64,000 nucleotides of DNA from Halosimplex aquaticum (GTDB lineage Archaea; Halobacteriota; Halobacteria; Halobacteriales; Haloarculaceae), in assembly GCF_028747785.1 (NCBI RefSeq), contig NZ_CP118158.1, positions 2,232,001-2,296,000 on the forward strand, read 5' to 3'. Within the stretch, counting starts at the first letter, position 1. Each line of letters starts with the position of its first letter. The notes beneath the pieces are model-generated. The model ran no database searches and was not told the DNA's origin. It saw nothing but the letters and a program-made list of their open reading frames with translations. Positions 13,860 to 22,113 of the stretch are shown piece after piece. The position numbers and the translations under genes were made by a program.

Positions 13860-16106
13860 CTACATCTCCGAGCGCTTGACCAGCGCGTAGACCAGCAGCG
13901 CCGAGAGGACGACGCTGAGGTACGCCTCGCTGGCGGCCGCGACCTCCGCGACCGGACCGACCGGACCCATGAACCCGTATCCGATGGTCGTGTAGGAGAC
14001 GTAGCTGAACCGGGCGATCTCGAAGAGCGTCTCCAGCCCGCTCGTCGTCAGCGCGTCGCCGAGAGGCACCTGCCCGGCCTGCGTCTCGAACAGGGACCCG
14101 CCGAAGGCGTAGAACGGGACGTACAGCAGCGGCGCGAGGAGGAAGGAGAAGCCGATCCGGATGGGGCGCATCCCGTGGCCGCAGGTGACGCCGAGGAAGT
14201 AGTTCTCCGTCGCCCGGCCGAGGTTCTTCACGCGGGTCCACAGCGGCGCCGTGCCGTCGCGGACCACTTCGAGGTTCTTGGCGCGGCTGTGCTGCTGGCG
14301 CTTGACGCGGAACTCGCCGGCGACCTTCATGTCGCCGACGGCCGCGGCGCTCTGTTTGGCCTTGAGGTAGGTCGTCTCGACCACCTCCGGCGTCATCTCC
14401 AGGGCGTAGTCGGGGTCGGCGTCCGGCGGTTCGTGGAACTCGTGGATGGCCCACGCGTTGCGGTCGAGGTACTCGCGGTGGGCGCTGAAGTCGAACTCGT
14501 GGCCGTCGAACTCCGTGAACTCCGTGCGGCAGAAGCGGAAGAAATCGAGCAGGCGCCGGTAGTCCTCGTCGGTCGCCGCGGTGAGTTCGACATCGCCGAG
14601 GCTGGCGAGCGTGAGGTCGTAGCGGACCCACCGCTCGGCCGGTTGGGCGATGCGGCCGCTCTTGATCTTCGCGCGGGTGAAATCGGCGAAGGCGTCCTCG
14701 GCGACCTGCGTCGCCTCGAAGTCGATTCGGTCGGTGAAGACGGCGCCGCTGAAGTCGATCCGCCCGCCGAAGGAGGTGTCCTCGAAGTTCGCCGACGTGA
14801 TCTCGGCGTTGTGGAAGTCCGCGTCGTCGCCGAAGTGGGCGCCCTCGAAGGTCAGGTCGTCTTCCAGGAAGTTGGCGCCCCCGGTGAACTCGGCGCCGCG
14901 GAAGACGCAGCGGTCGGCGAACTCGACCGCCGAGAAGTCCGCGTCCTCGTGGAACCGGGCCTCGTCGAAGTCGGTCTCGCCACCGAATCGGACATCCGGG
15001 AAGTCCGCGTCGGCGGTGAACGTCGCTTCCTCGAAGTGGGCCTGGCCCTCGAAGGCGGCCTCCGCGAAGGAGACGTACCGGAACCGCGCGTGCTGGAAGG
15101 CGGCGTCGCCGCCGAAGGTCGACCGGGCGAAGGTCGCGTCGTCGTCGAGGGCGCGCTCGCGGCCGGAGAAGGCGGCGCCCCGGAAGTCGGCGTCGCCGCG
15201 GAATTCGACGTCGGCGAAGCCGGTGTCGCCGTCGAAGCGGGCCTCGTCGAAGTCGGCGAACCCCTCGAAGCGGGCCTCGTCGAACTCGGCGTCGCCGTCG
15301 AAGGTGGCCTCCTGGAAGGTCGCCTCGGCGGCGAAGGTCGCCCGCTCGAAGTGAGTGAACCCGAAGTCGGCCTGCCGGAAGTCCGCCCGCGCCGCGAAGG
15401 CCGCGCCCGTGAAGCTCGTGTTGTCGTCGAGCAGGTTCGAGTCGCCGTAGAACTCGGCGGCCCGGGCCTCTACCTCGTCGGCGAACGTCGCGCCGTCGAA
15501 GCTCACGTCGTTGGCGAACGTCGCCTCGTCGAGGTCGACGCGCCCCTCGAAGCTCGCGTCCGGGAACTCCACGTCGCCCGCGAACTCCGTCTCGAACGCC
15601 GAGAGGTCGCCAGTCACGGTCGCCCCGTCGGCCAGCAGCGCCTCCTCGACGTGGGACTCGTCGAACGTCAGGTCGCCGACGGTCGCTCCCTCCAGGCGGA
15701 TCGGCAGCCGGATCGTCGCGAACGTCGCAGAGATCGACTCTATCGTCGCGTCGCGCAAGTCGATCGGGTGCCTATCCGGCCCCTCCACGGTCTGCCGGTC
15801 GAGGTCGAGCGCCGGCAGCGTCACGCCCCGGAGGTCCTTCTCGTCGGCGTCGCCGTTGTGCGCGACGTCGAGAAACGCCTCCCGAACGTCGTCGTCAGTG
15901 ATCCCCCGCTCCGCGCGGGCGTCCGGCGAGAGGTGCAGGACGGACGCGTCGGCGCCGTCCCCCGTCGACGGCCGGTCCTGCGACACCGCGGACGCCGCGC
16001 CGCCGTCGCCGCTCGTCCCGTCGGTATCGGCGCTCCCGCCGCCGGCCTCACCGGGACCCGCGTCGCCGCTCGTCTCGTCGGCACCCCCATGCCGCCTGTC
16101 TGTCAT
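13860..16106 (-). CDS. Pentapeptide-repeat protein with potassium-channel pore
   Basis: A 748-residue protein. After an acidic Gly/Ala/Asp-rich N-terminus (to about 75), residues 120-500 form a long pentapeptide-repeat solenoid with phenylalanine at regular five-residue spacing (for example ATFDGDAEFDEARFEGF). The C-terminal 130 residues hold two membrane segments around a pore loop with SYTTIGYGFMGP, which contains the TxGYG potassium selectivity filter. This predicts a cytoplasmic right-handed helix fused to a two-transmembrane cation channel. The ATG at 16106 is chosen over a GTG four codons upstream because ggggag precedes it. Its ligand is unknown. It ends next to a small gap before a divergent-tail LLM operon. 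Confidence 0.85.
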   Translation of the reverse strand: MTDRRHGGADETSGDAGPGEAGGGSADTDGTSGDGGAASAVSQDRPSTGDGADASVLHLSPDARAERGITDDDVREAFLDVAHNGDADEKDLRGVTLPALDLDRQTVEGPDRHPIDLRDATIESISATFATIRLPIRLEGATVGDLTFDESHVEEALLADGATVTGDLSAFETEFAGDVEFPDASFEGRVDLDEATFANDVSFDGATFADEVEARAAEFYGDSNLLDDNTSFTGAAFAARADFRQADFGFTHFERATFAAEATFQEATFDGDAEFDEARFEGFADFDEARFDGDTGFADVEFRGDADFRGAAFSGRERALDDDATFARSTFGGDAAFQHARFRYVSFAEAAFEGQAHFEEATFTADADFPDVRFGGETDFDEARFHEDADFSAVEFADRCVFRGAEFTGGANFLEDDLTFEGAHFGDDADFHNAEITSANFEDTSFGGRIDFSGAVFTDRIDFEATQVAEDAFADFTRAKIKSGRIAQPAERWVRYDLTLASLGDVELTAATDEDYRRLLDFFRFCRTEFTEFDGHEFDFSAHREYLDRNAWAIHEFHEPPDADPDYALEMTPEVVETTYLKAKQSAAAVGDMKVAGEFRVKRQQHSRAKNLEVVRDGTAPLWTRVKNLGRATENYFLGVTCGHGMRPIRIGFSFLLAPLLYVPFYAFGGSLFETQAGQVPLGDALTTSGLETLFEIARFSYVSYTTIGYGFMGPVGPVAEVAAASEAYLSVVLSALLVYALVKRSEM

Positions 16107-16174
16107 ATCTCCCCACACGGTAACCCCCGACTAAAAAGGTACTGCTGTGCGCCGGACGCGGCCGGTGCGAGGCG

Positions 16175-16786
16175 TCAGTCCGTCGGCTGTCCCGCCCGGT
16201 CGGCGCTGTGGTCCGTCGGGTCGTCGGCGCCGCTCTCGGCGGGTTCGCCGGCGACGACCCCGTCGGGAACGGACTCGAAGACCGTCCGCGTGAACAGCGC
16301 GAGGTCGAACTCGGGATAGGTGTGGTAGGTCTCGTAGCCGTCCGCTCGCACGTCGACGGTCGTGACGGCGTCCGGACCGAACCAGTAGGACAGATCGAAC
16401 GCCGCTTCCACCGGGAAGGCCGAGAGCGGCCGCCGCTCGACGACTGTCGAACAGCGCAGCCCGTCGGCCGCGTAGTCGATCCGACGCCGCGACCCCGTGC
16501 CGCCCTCCGGCGACGGCGTCGCGGACTCGTCGGCGCCGGCGTCGGCCGCGGTACCCGCCGTCGTCGGCCCGTCGAGTCGGAGCGCCGTGACGCCGTCGCA
16601 GTCGACGGGTTCGCACGAGGACAGCTCGTGGAACTCGTAGGCGGGCGCGCTGACGTAGTGAGAGCTCCCGATCACGCGGAACGTGAACTCGGCGCCGAGG
16701 AGGCGACGGGAGAGCGAGTCGAAGACGCGGACGTCGCTGGCCGGCGGGCTGGCACTGTGGACGAAGTGGAGGGTGTTCTCGGTCAT
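16175..16786 (-). CDS. DUF2617 family protein
   Basis: A 203-residue soluble protein. The segments LLGAEFTFRVIGSSHYVS and GYETYHTYPEFDLALFTRT match the DUF2617 family, which in actinobacteria and haloarchaea travels with aminopropyltransferase (speE-like) genes. Its biochemical role is unknown. A Gly/Ala/Asp-rich insertion near residues 75-95 and an acidic tail (SGADDPTDHSAD) are lineage-specific decorations. The start overlaps the stop of the membrane aminopropyltransferase gene by ATGA (16783-16786), so co-expression is near certain. Confidence 0.78.
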   Translation of the reverse strand: MTENTLHFVHSASPPASDVRVFDSLSRRLLGAEFTFRVIGSSHYVSAPAYEFHELSSCEPVDCDGVTALRLDGPTTAGTAADAGADESATPSPEGGTGSRRRIDYAADGLRCSTVVERRPLSAFPVEAAFDLSYWFGPDAVTTVDVRADGYETYHTYPEFDLALFTRTVFESVPDGVVAGEPAESGADDPTDHSADRAGQPTD

Positions 16787-18729
16787 GGGTCGACGATCAC
16801 GCCGTAGTTGGGGTCGAAGACGCTGTTCGGTTCGACGTTTCGATAGGAGGGCAGCGCCCGCCACTCCCAGCGCTCGTAGCGCTCGGCCACGGCGTCGAGG
16901 TAGTCGCTGCGCGCCCGCGTGACGTTCGGGACGGGCTGGGGCCCGTCGGAGAGGAGCCAGAAGCGCTCGCCGCGCTCCAGTTCGCCGTCGCCGTCGGGGT
17001 CGTTGTACACCGAGTAGGGGAGGTAGCGGTCGAAGCCCGCCTCGCGGAGGGTGTTGACGTGCACCGCGCGGTGCTGGGAGTAGTAGTACCGCGAGTACAC
17101 CCACGTCGCGACGACGCCGCGGTCGCTGAGGCGCTGGCGCAGGAGGGTGTAGAACTCCGTCGAATACAGCGCCAGCGAGTCGTCGCTGCGGGCGCCCGGC
17201 ACGTCGAGCAGGATCAGGTCGTAGCGCTCGTCGGTGTGGCGCAGGTAGCGGTAGGCGTCCCCGACGGTCGTGTTCAGGCGGTCGTACTCGTGGGCGTCGT
17301 CGTGGTAGCGGGCGAACGCCGACTCGTTCTTCGAGTAGTCGAGGAACTCCCCGTCGATGTCGACCTGGTCGACGCTCACGTCGTAGTCGCGCAGGCGGTC
17401 GACGGCGATGTAGTCGCCGCCGCCGACGAGCAGTACGTCGAACGACTCGTTTCCGCCGGAGACGGCGCCCGACTCGTTCAGGTACGCCGAGGTCGGGACG
17501 TCGACGAGGCCGCTGTGGTACGAGTCGACCCAGCTGTCGCAGAGCTGGATCGCCTGGTCGAGGCGGAGACAGGTATCGGTGTCGGCGTTGCCCGCCACGT
17601 CGCGCTGGTAGGTCGTAACCCGCTGGTAGGCCGTCCGCTCGAACCCGGTGACCGTGACGTCGGCCTTGCCGGGCTGGTACTCGCTCTCGATGCGGTCGCC
17701 CATGTACGCCCCGGTGACCGCCCGGTCCACGGCGCCGGCGTTGGCGACCAGTCCCCCGTAGGTCCCCGTCAGCAGCAGGCCGGCGAGGACGACGCCGCGC
17801 CAGCGGGCGAGCGAGAGCGACCGGTCGCCGCCGCGAGCGGTCGGTGCGCGAGCCGACCACACAGCGAACGCGAGCGCGGCGAGCCCGTTCAGCAGGCCGA
17901 GGACGAGCACCGTCACGACGAGCCCGTAGCGCGGGTAGAGGACGAGCGCGTAGACGACCGTCCCCGCCAGGCTGCCGAGGTAGTCGACGCCCAGCACTTC
18001 GGAGAACGACCGCCCCTCCGCCTCGGAGACCGAGAAGAACGCGCCGAGGACGCCGCGGACGACTCTCCGGGGGTAGACGCCCCCGAGCGTGGCGAACAGC
18101 GTCTCCTCGCGGTGCTCGACGAGTTCGTTGAGCAGCGGGATCTCGAACCCGGAGAGGAGGCCGACCAGCAGGATCGGCCCGTGGGCGAGCGCGAGCGTGA
18201 TCGCCCCTTTCATCGGGAAGACGACGTCCGGGAACGAATTGAGGGCGATGACGAAGGCCGCACCGGCCGGTCCCGCGAACGCGAGGTACACCTCCGTCCG
18301 CAGGAAGTTCCCCTCGGGGTCGTCGAGGTGCGCCGAGAGGAAGGCGCCGACGCCCATCGAGAACAGGTAGAGGCCGATGGTGATCGAGTAGCGGAGGACG
18401 GTCCCGCCGTAGAAGACCGTCAGCAGCTCCGAGTAGACGAGTTCGTAGGCGATCGAACAGAAGGCGACGACGAACGTCAGCCCGAGCATCACGCGCCGGT
18501 CGGTGACGACCGCCGCGGGGGACGCCGGTGCGACCTCGGATCCGCCGTCGGTCATCGCGACCGGCCCGGGCGGCTCGGTCCCGTCCGCAGCGGCCGACAG
18601 CGACGGCTCCTCGGCGGTCGGATTCCGGATCGGCGGGCGGCGGGATTCGGGAGGGCGGCCGGCCGGATCGGCCGGGGGCGCCTCCCGGGGTGCGCCGTCC
18701 CCGCGGGCGTCGTCGCTGTCACGGGCCAT
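16783..18729 (-). CDS. Membrane-fused polyamine aminopropyltransferase-like protein
   Basis: A 648-residue fusion. Residues 1-75 are low-complexity Pro/Ala/Asp. Residues 80-340 carry about seven hydrophobic helices (starting MLGLTFVVAFCSIAYELVYS). Residues 400-640 are a Rossmann-fold spermidine-synthase domain: LLVGGGDYIAVDRLRDYDV, the acidic VDIDGEFLDYS that binds the nucleoside, and YDLILLDVPGARSDDS. Membrane-anchored members are widespread, and their substrate is not certain to be a polyamine. ATG 18729 is used; an internal ATG at codon 59 would keep all domains. It is flanked by the lipoprotein gene (14 bp upstream) and the overlapping DUF2617 gene. Confidence 0.85.
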   Translation of the reverse strand: MARDSDDARGDGAPREAPPADPAGRPPESRRPPIRNPTAEEPSLSAAADGTEPPGPVAMTDGGSEVAPASPAAVVTDRRVMLGLTFVVAFCSIAYELVYSELLTVFYGGTVLRYSITIGLYLFSMGVGAFLSAHLDDPEGNFLRTEVYLAFAGPAGAAFVIALNSFPDVVFPMKGAITLALAHGPILLVGLLSGFEIPLLNELVEHREETLFATLGGVYPRRVVRGVLGAFFSVSEAEGRSFSEVLGVDYLGSLAGTVVYALVLYPRYGLVVTVLVLGLLNGLAALAFAVWSARAPTARGGDRSLSLARWRGVVLAGLLLTGTYGGLVANAGAVDRAVTGAYMGDRIESEYQPGKADVTVTGFERTAYQRVTTYQRDVAGNADTDTCLRLDQAIQLCDSWVDSYHSGLVDVPTSAYLNESGAVSGGNESFDVLLVGGGDYIAVDRLRDYDVSVDQVDIDGEFLDYSKNESAFARYHDDAHEYDRLNTTVGDAYRYLRHTDERYDLILLDVPGARSDDSLALYSTEFYTLLRQRLSDRGVVATWVYSRYYYSQHRAVHVNTLREAGFDRYLPYSVYNDPDGDGELERGERFWLLSDGPQPVPNVTRARSDYLDAVAERYERWEWRALPSYRNVEPNSVFDPNYGVIVDP

Positions 18730-18743
18730 CGGCGGTCAGGCGC

Positions 18744-19454
18744 TCACACTCGGGGTTTGACGTACCAGGCCTTCTCGGTCTCCCAGCCGCCGGTGTCGTT
18801 GTCGACCTGGAAGTCGGCGGCCTGCCAGCCGAAGTCCTCGGAGCCGTCTCGGGAGACCAGTTCCGTCCCGACGCGGTACCATCCCTCTCGGGGGTCGCTC
18901 CCGGGCGAGACCGCGCCGATGTCGACGGTCTTCTCCACCCCGTTCTCCGGGTTCTCCCACGTCTTGTCCCACGAGACCTCGCCGGGACCGGGTCCCGGCG
19001 GGTCGTTCTTGTAGTCGCTGTTGCTGCCGAGGTACGCGACGGCGAGCGTGGCGACGGTGGCGTCGTACATCCGGAGTTCGTCGCGGTGGTCGTCGCGCCA
19101 GTCGTCCGAGTACGAGCCGCCGTGCCAGACCGCCCAGCCGTGGCGCGGATGCTTCGGCGCCGAGGAGTAACCGCCGGTCCCGCGGCCGCCCGCGCCCTTG
19201 GCCGCCCTGGCGACGCCGACCGGTGCGAGCGACGCGACCGCGCCGCCCGGGTCGAGGTTGCCCTGATTCTCCTGGCGCGACTCGACCTCCACGTCCGAGT
19301 GCAACTGGATCTGCAACTGCCCGCTCTGGAGAGACACGTCCTGGAAAACAGTCGCTTTCCGCGGCGGCGGCGAGTTGTTCCCGCCGAGGCACCCGGCGAG
19401 ACCCATTCCTGCCAGCAATCCCGCACTCCCCTGTACGAAGCGTCGGCGCTGCAT
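18744..19454 (-). CDS. Predicted Tat-exported lipoprotein
   Basis: A 236-residue protein with MQRRRFVQGSAGLLAGMGLAGCLGG at the N-terminus (written here in two overlapping motifs: a Tat RRRFVQ box and the lipobox LAGC). After cleavage, the Cys would be lipidated and the protein anchored outside the membrane. The middle has a Gly-rich AKGAGGRGTGGYSS and a Trp/His patch (HGWAVWHGGSYSDDWRDDH); the C-terminal third is beta-rich with several Trp. I do not recognise a named family. Its position directly before the membrane aminopropyltransferase-like gene suggests a shared envelope process. Confidence 0.75.
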   Translation of the reverse strand: MQRRRFVQGSAGLLAGMGLAGCLGGNNSPPPRKATVFQDVSLQSGQLQIQLHSDVEVESRQENQGNLDPGGAVASLAPVGVARAAKGAGGRGTGGYSSAPKHPRHGWAVWHGGSYSDDWRDDHRDELRMYDATVATLAVAYLGSNSDYKNDPPGPGPGEVSWDKTWENPENGVEKTVDIGAVSPGSDPREGWYRVGTELVSRDGSEDFGWQAADFQVDNDTGGWETEKAWYVKPRV

Positions 19455-19590
19455 ACCCTGTAGCGCGAGTCGCGCCAGACAAGTATCTTTACATTATCGT
19501 TTCAGCTGAGCGGTTCGTTCGCGGCGGGCGCGTTGGGCGACATTCAAGTACCGACCCCCGGTAGGGGCGGGGTAACGGAGTTCGTCACAC

Positions 19591-20562
19591 ATGAGCGACA
19601 CATGGGACGCGCGGACCGAGGAGTACTCCGGCGACGTGCGACTCGCCGGGAGCCACGAGGCACCGGTGGGCCTCCGCGGCGCCGAGGACGTCTTCGTCGG
19701 CCCGGACGCGGTCGCGGGGACCCTCCGGCTGGCCGACGTCGAGTACGTCTTCACCGACGTCCCGGACGGCGACAGCGACAGCACGGCCGCGGGAGACGGC
19801 GTGGCGACCGAGGTGACCGGCGACCTGGAGGACGGGTACGTCGAAGACGTCGACGGCGACGTCGTCGTCAGCGGCGTCGAAGACGTGTTCGTTGCCTACG
19901 ACGCCGCCGAGACGCTCGACGCCGCCGGGGCCGAGCAGGTCTTCCACGACGACGCCGCCGCGCCGACCGGCTCGCCCGACGGCTACGACGTGACGGTGAC
20001 GGGGTGGAACCACTCGCGCGACGCGCGCGACCCCCGGGACGGCGTGTCGGTCCGCGGCGCGAAAAACGAGGTCACCGTCACCGACGCGAAACACGACCTG
20101 ACGGTGTACGTCGTCGGCTGGGACAACGAGGTCCGCGTCGAGGGGCGCGGCCTCGACGTCACGGTCTTCTTCGTCGGCCGGGACAACCGCGTCAGCGTCG
20201 GCCCGTACGTCTCCGCGACGACCGCCTCCGAGAGCGGCTACGACAACGCCCTCGACGCCGACCCGGTCCCGCCCGAGGCGGTGATCCAGACCTCGAAGGA
20301 GGAAGCCCACAGCGGGACCACCTTCGGTCGCCACCGGATCACCTGGCAGGAGCCCGCGGCCGACAAGGACTGGTGCCCCAACTGCGGTGAGAACGCCGAC
20401 GCCGTCATCGCTCGCCGACAGAAGGACGCCTTCTTCCTGTTCGGCTCGGCGGTCCGCACCTACGACAGCGGCGGCGTCTCCTACGAGTGCGAGCGCTGTA
20501 GCCGCCACGTCGCCGGCGGGGTCGACCTCTCCGAGCAGGAGCGCAAGGACGCGCTGCGGTGA
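19591..20562 (+). CDS. Beta-solenoid-like protein with C-terminal zinc ribbon
   Basis: A 323-residue hypothetical protein. Two imperfect internal repeats are visible: GAEDVFVGPDAV near residue 30 and GVEDVFVAYDAA near residue 92, each followed by a (Y/Q)VFxD strand, as in a short beta solenoid. Regular beta strands such as LTVYVVGWDNEV and LDVTVFFVGRDNRV follow. The C-terminus (about 265-315) has CPNCGEN and CERCSRH, a four-Cys zinc ribbon. It is divergent from the lipoprotein gene, 136 bp away, and could share regulation with that cluster. No function can be assigned. Confidence 0.75.
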   Translation: MSDTWDARTEEYSGDVRLAGSHEAPVGLRGAEDVFVGPDAVAGTLRLADVEYVFTDVPDGDSDSTAAGDGVATEVTGDLEDGYVEDVDGDVVVSGVEDVFVAYDAAETLDAAGAEQVFHDDAAAPTGSPDGYDVTVTGWNHSRDARDPRDGVSVRGAKNEVTVTDAKHDLTVYVVGWDNEVRVEGRGLDVTVFFVGRDNRVSVGPYVSATTASESGYDNALDADPVPPEAVIQTSKEEAHSGTTFGRHRITWQEPAADKDWCPNCGENADAVIARRQKDAFFLFGSAVRTYDSGGVSYECERCSRHVAGGVDLSEQERKDALR

Positions 20563-20692
20563 ACGTACGGGTGGACCCACTGCGGTGAGCGGTCGGCGGT
20601 CGTGAGGATTGATACCGCACGCCACAGGGACGCTGCCGGCGAAACGCGCCCGAATCCGAACGCTCAAAGGGACAGATCGGTTCGGACAGGAC

Positions 20693-21601
20693 ATGGAGGT
20701 GTTCGTGCGGCTGGGCTATCTGCTCGCGCTGCTGGGCGTCGGCGTCGCCGCCCGCCGTGCCGGCGTGCTGAACGACCGGCGGACGGGCTGGCTCAACGAC
20801 GCCGCGTTCTACGTCGCGCTCCCGGCGCTCGTGTTCTCCTCGACGTACAATCGAGCGCTGGGCGAACTCGTCTCGCCGGCGCTGGTCGCGGGCGTGCTCG
20901 TCGTGTTCGCGACGGTAATCGGGCTCGCGTGGCTGGTCCACCGGCGCCGGCCGTCGCGGGCCCGCCGGAGCGTGGCGCTGGTCCAGTCGTACCACTCGAA
21001 CCTCGGCTTCCTCGGACTGCCGCTGGTCCAGGCGACGCTGGGCGACGCCGCCAGCGGGACCGCCGCCGTCGTCCTCGGCGTCGGCATCCTCGTCCAGACG
21101 CCGCTGACCGTCTGCTCGCTCATCGCGATCAACGACGCCGACGCCGACGTCGCGACGGAACTGCGCGGCGTCGCCACCAACCCGGTCCTCATCGCGCTCG
21201 CGGCCGGCCTCTCCGTGTCGACCGCGGGGCTCGGCGTCCCGGGCGCCGTCGCGACCGGCCTCGGCTGGGTCTCTACGCTCGCCCTGCCGATCGCCCTGCT
21301 CTGCGTCGGGGCCTCGCTCCAGGTGGTCGACGCCGACGTGGACTACGGGCTGACGGGCTCGGTCGTCGCGATGAAGATCGGACTGATGCCCGCGCTCGCG
21401 TGGGTCGTCTTCACGCTGCTCTCCGTCGACGCGACCGCCGCCGCGGCCGTCGTCGTCATGCTCGGGATGCCCTCGGCGGTCTCGACATACGTCTACTCGA
21501 CGGAACTCGGTGGCGACTCGCAACTCGCCTCGCTCAACGTCTTCGCCACGACGCTCGCGTCTCTCGCCACGGTCGCGCTCATCCTCGAAGTGATGGGGTA
21601 G
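20693..21601 (+). CDS. AEC-family (auxin efflux carrier-like) transporter
   Basis: A 302-residue integral membrane protein with about ten hydrophobic helices. The arrangement fits the AEC/PIN-like family: N-terminal LGYLLALLGVGVAARRAGVL, then NDAAFYVALPALVFSS, SYHSNLGFLGLPLVQATLG in the middle and ALPIALLCVGASLQ near residue 205. Prokaryotic members export or import organic acids such as malate or malonate; the substrate here is unknown. The ATG at 20693 follows ggacaggac; upstream in-frame sequence looks non-coding. The cupin gene starts 59 bp downstream on the same strand. Confidence 0.87.
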   Translation: MEVFVRLGYLLALLGVGVAARRAGVLNDRRTGWLNDAAFYVALPALVFSSTYNRALGELVSPALVAGVLVVFATVIGLAWLVHRRRPSRARRSVALVQSYHSNLGFLGLPLVQATLGDAASGTAAVVLGVGILVQTPLTVCSLIAINDADADVATELRGVATNPVLIALAAGLSVSTAGLGVPGAVATGLGWVSTLALPIALLCVGASLQVVDADVDYGLTGSVVAMKIGLMPALAWVVFTLLSVDATAAAAVVVMLGMPSAVSTYVYSTELGGDSQLASLNVFATTLASLATVALILEVMG

Positions 21602-21660
21602 GCCGACGCCGTCCGCTGGACTCGCGCGATTTTATCAGCCACGACCACGCACGCACGGGC

Positions 21661-22044
21661 ATGGGCTACCACCAGATCGACCCCGACGACCTCGACGCGA
21701 CGCCGGACTACCCCTGCGACCGCCGTGGCGTCTCAGACGCGGCCGAACTCGCGGCGCTGCACCTCGCGACCTACGAGATGGAACCCGGCGAGCAGTTGCC
21801 GCGGGTCTACCACTACCACGACCGCCGAGAGGAAGCGTTCTACGTGGTCTCGGGGACGCTGCACGTCGAGACGCCCGACGAGGAGTACGTCGTCGAGACC
21901 GGCGAGGTGTTCGTCGCCGAGCCCGAGAGTCCCCACCGCGCGTACAACCCCGAGAGCGCCGACGAGAGCGTCCGCGTGCTGGGGACGGGCGCGCCGAAGT
22001 CCGACATCGCCCATCCGTACGAGCCCGAGGAATCAGCGGAGTGA
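21661..22044 (+). CDS. Cupin domain protein
   Basis: A 127-residue single-domain cupin. The first motif reads GEQLPRVYHYHDRREEAFYVVSG (shortened: P-R-x5-H-x5-E-x5-G) and the second GEVFVAEPESPHRAYNP, giving candidate metal ligands His, Glu and His. Small haloarchaeal cupins of this type bind a divalent metal and may be dioxygenases, isomerases or sensors. It follows the AEC carrier on the same strand but with a 59-bp gap, so co-transcription is possible rather than certain. ATG 21661 is the only good start. Confidence 0.88.
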   Translation: MGYHQIDPDDLDATPDYPCDRRGVSDAAELAALHLATYEMEPGEQLPRVYHYHDRREEAFYVVSGTLHVETPDEEYVVETGEVFVAEPESPHRAYNPESADESVRVLGTGAPKSDIAHPYEPEESAE

Positions 22045-22113
22045 GCGCCGAAGGCGTCGGCCGGCGGTCGTCCGCTGCTCGCGGCTTCGCCGCTCGCTCC
22101 ACTCGCGCCTCGC

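Noticed and set aside
14175..16319. Long plus-strand open frame opposite the pentapeptide gene
   Set aside because: It mirrors the repetitive GC-rich codons of the minus-strand gene, and no domain is visible in its Val/Glu/Arg/Gly-rich translation.
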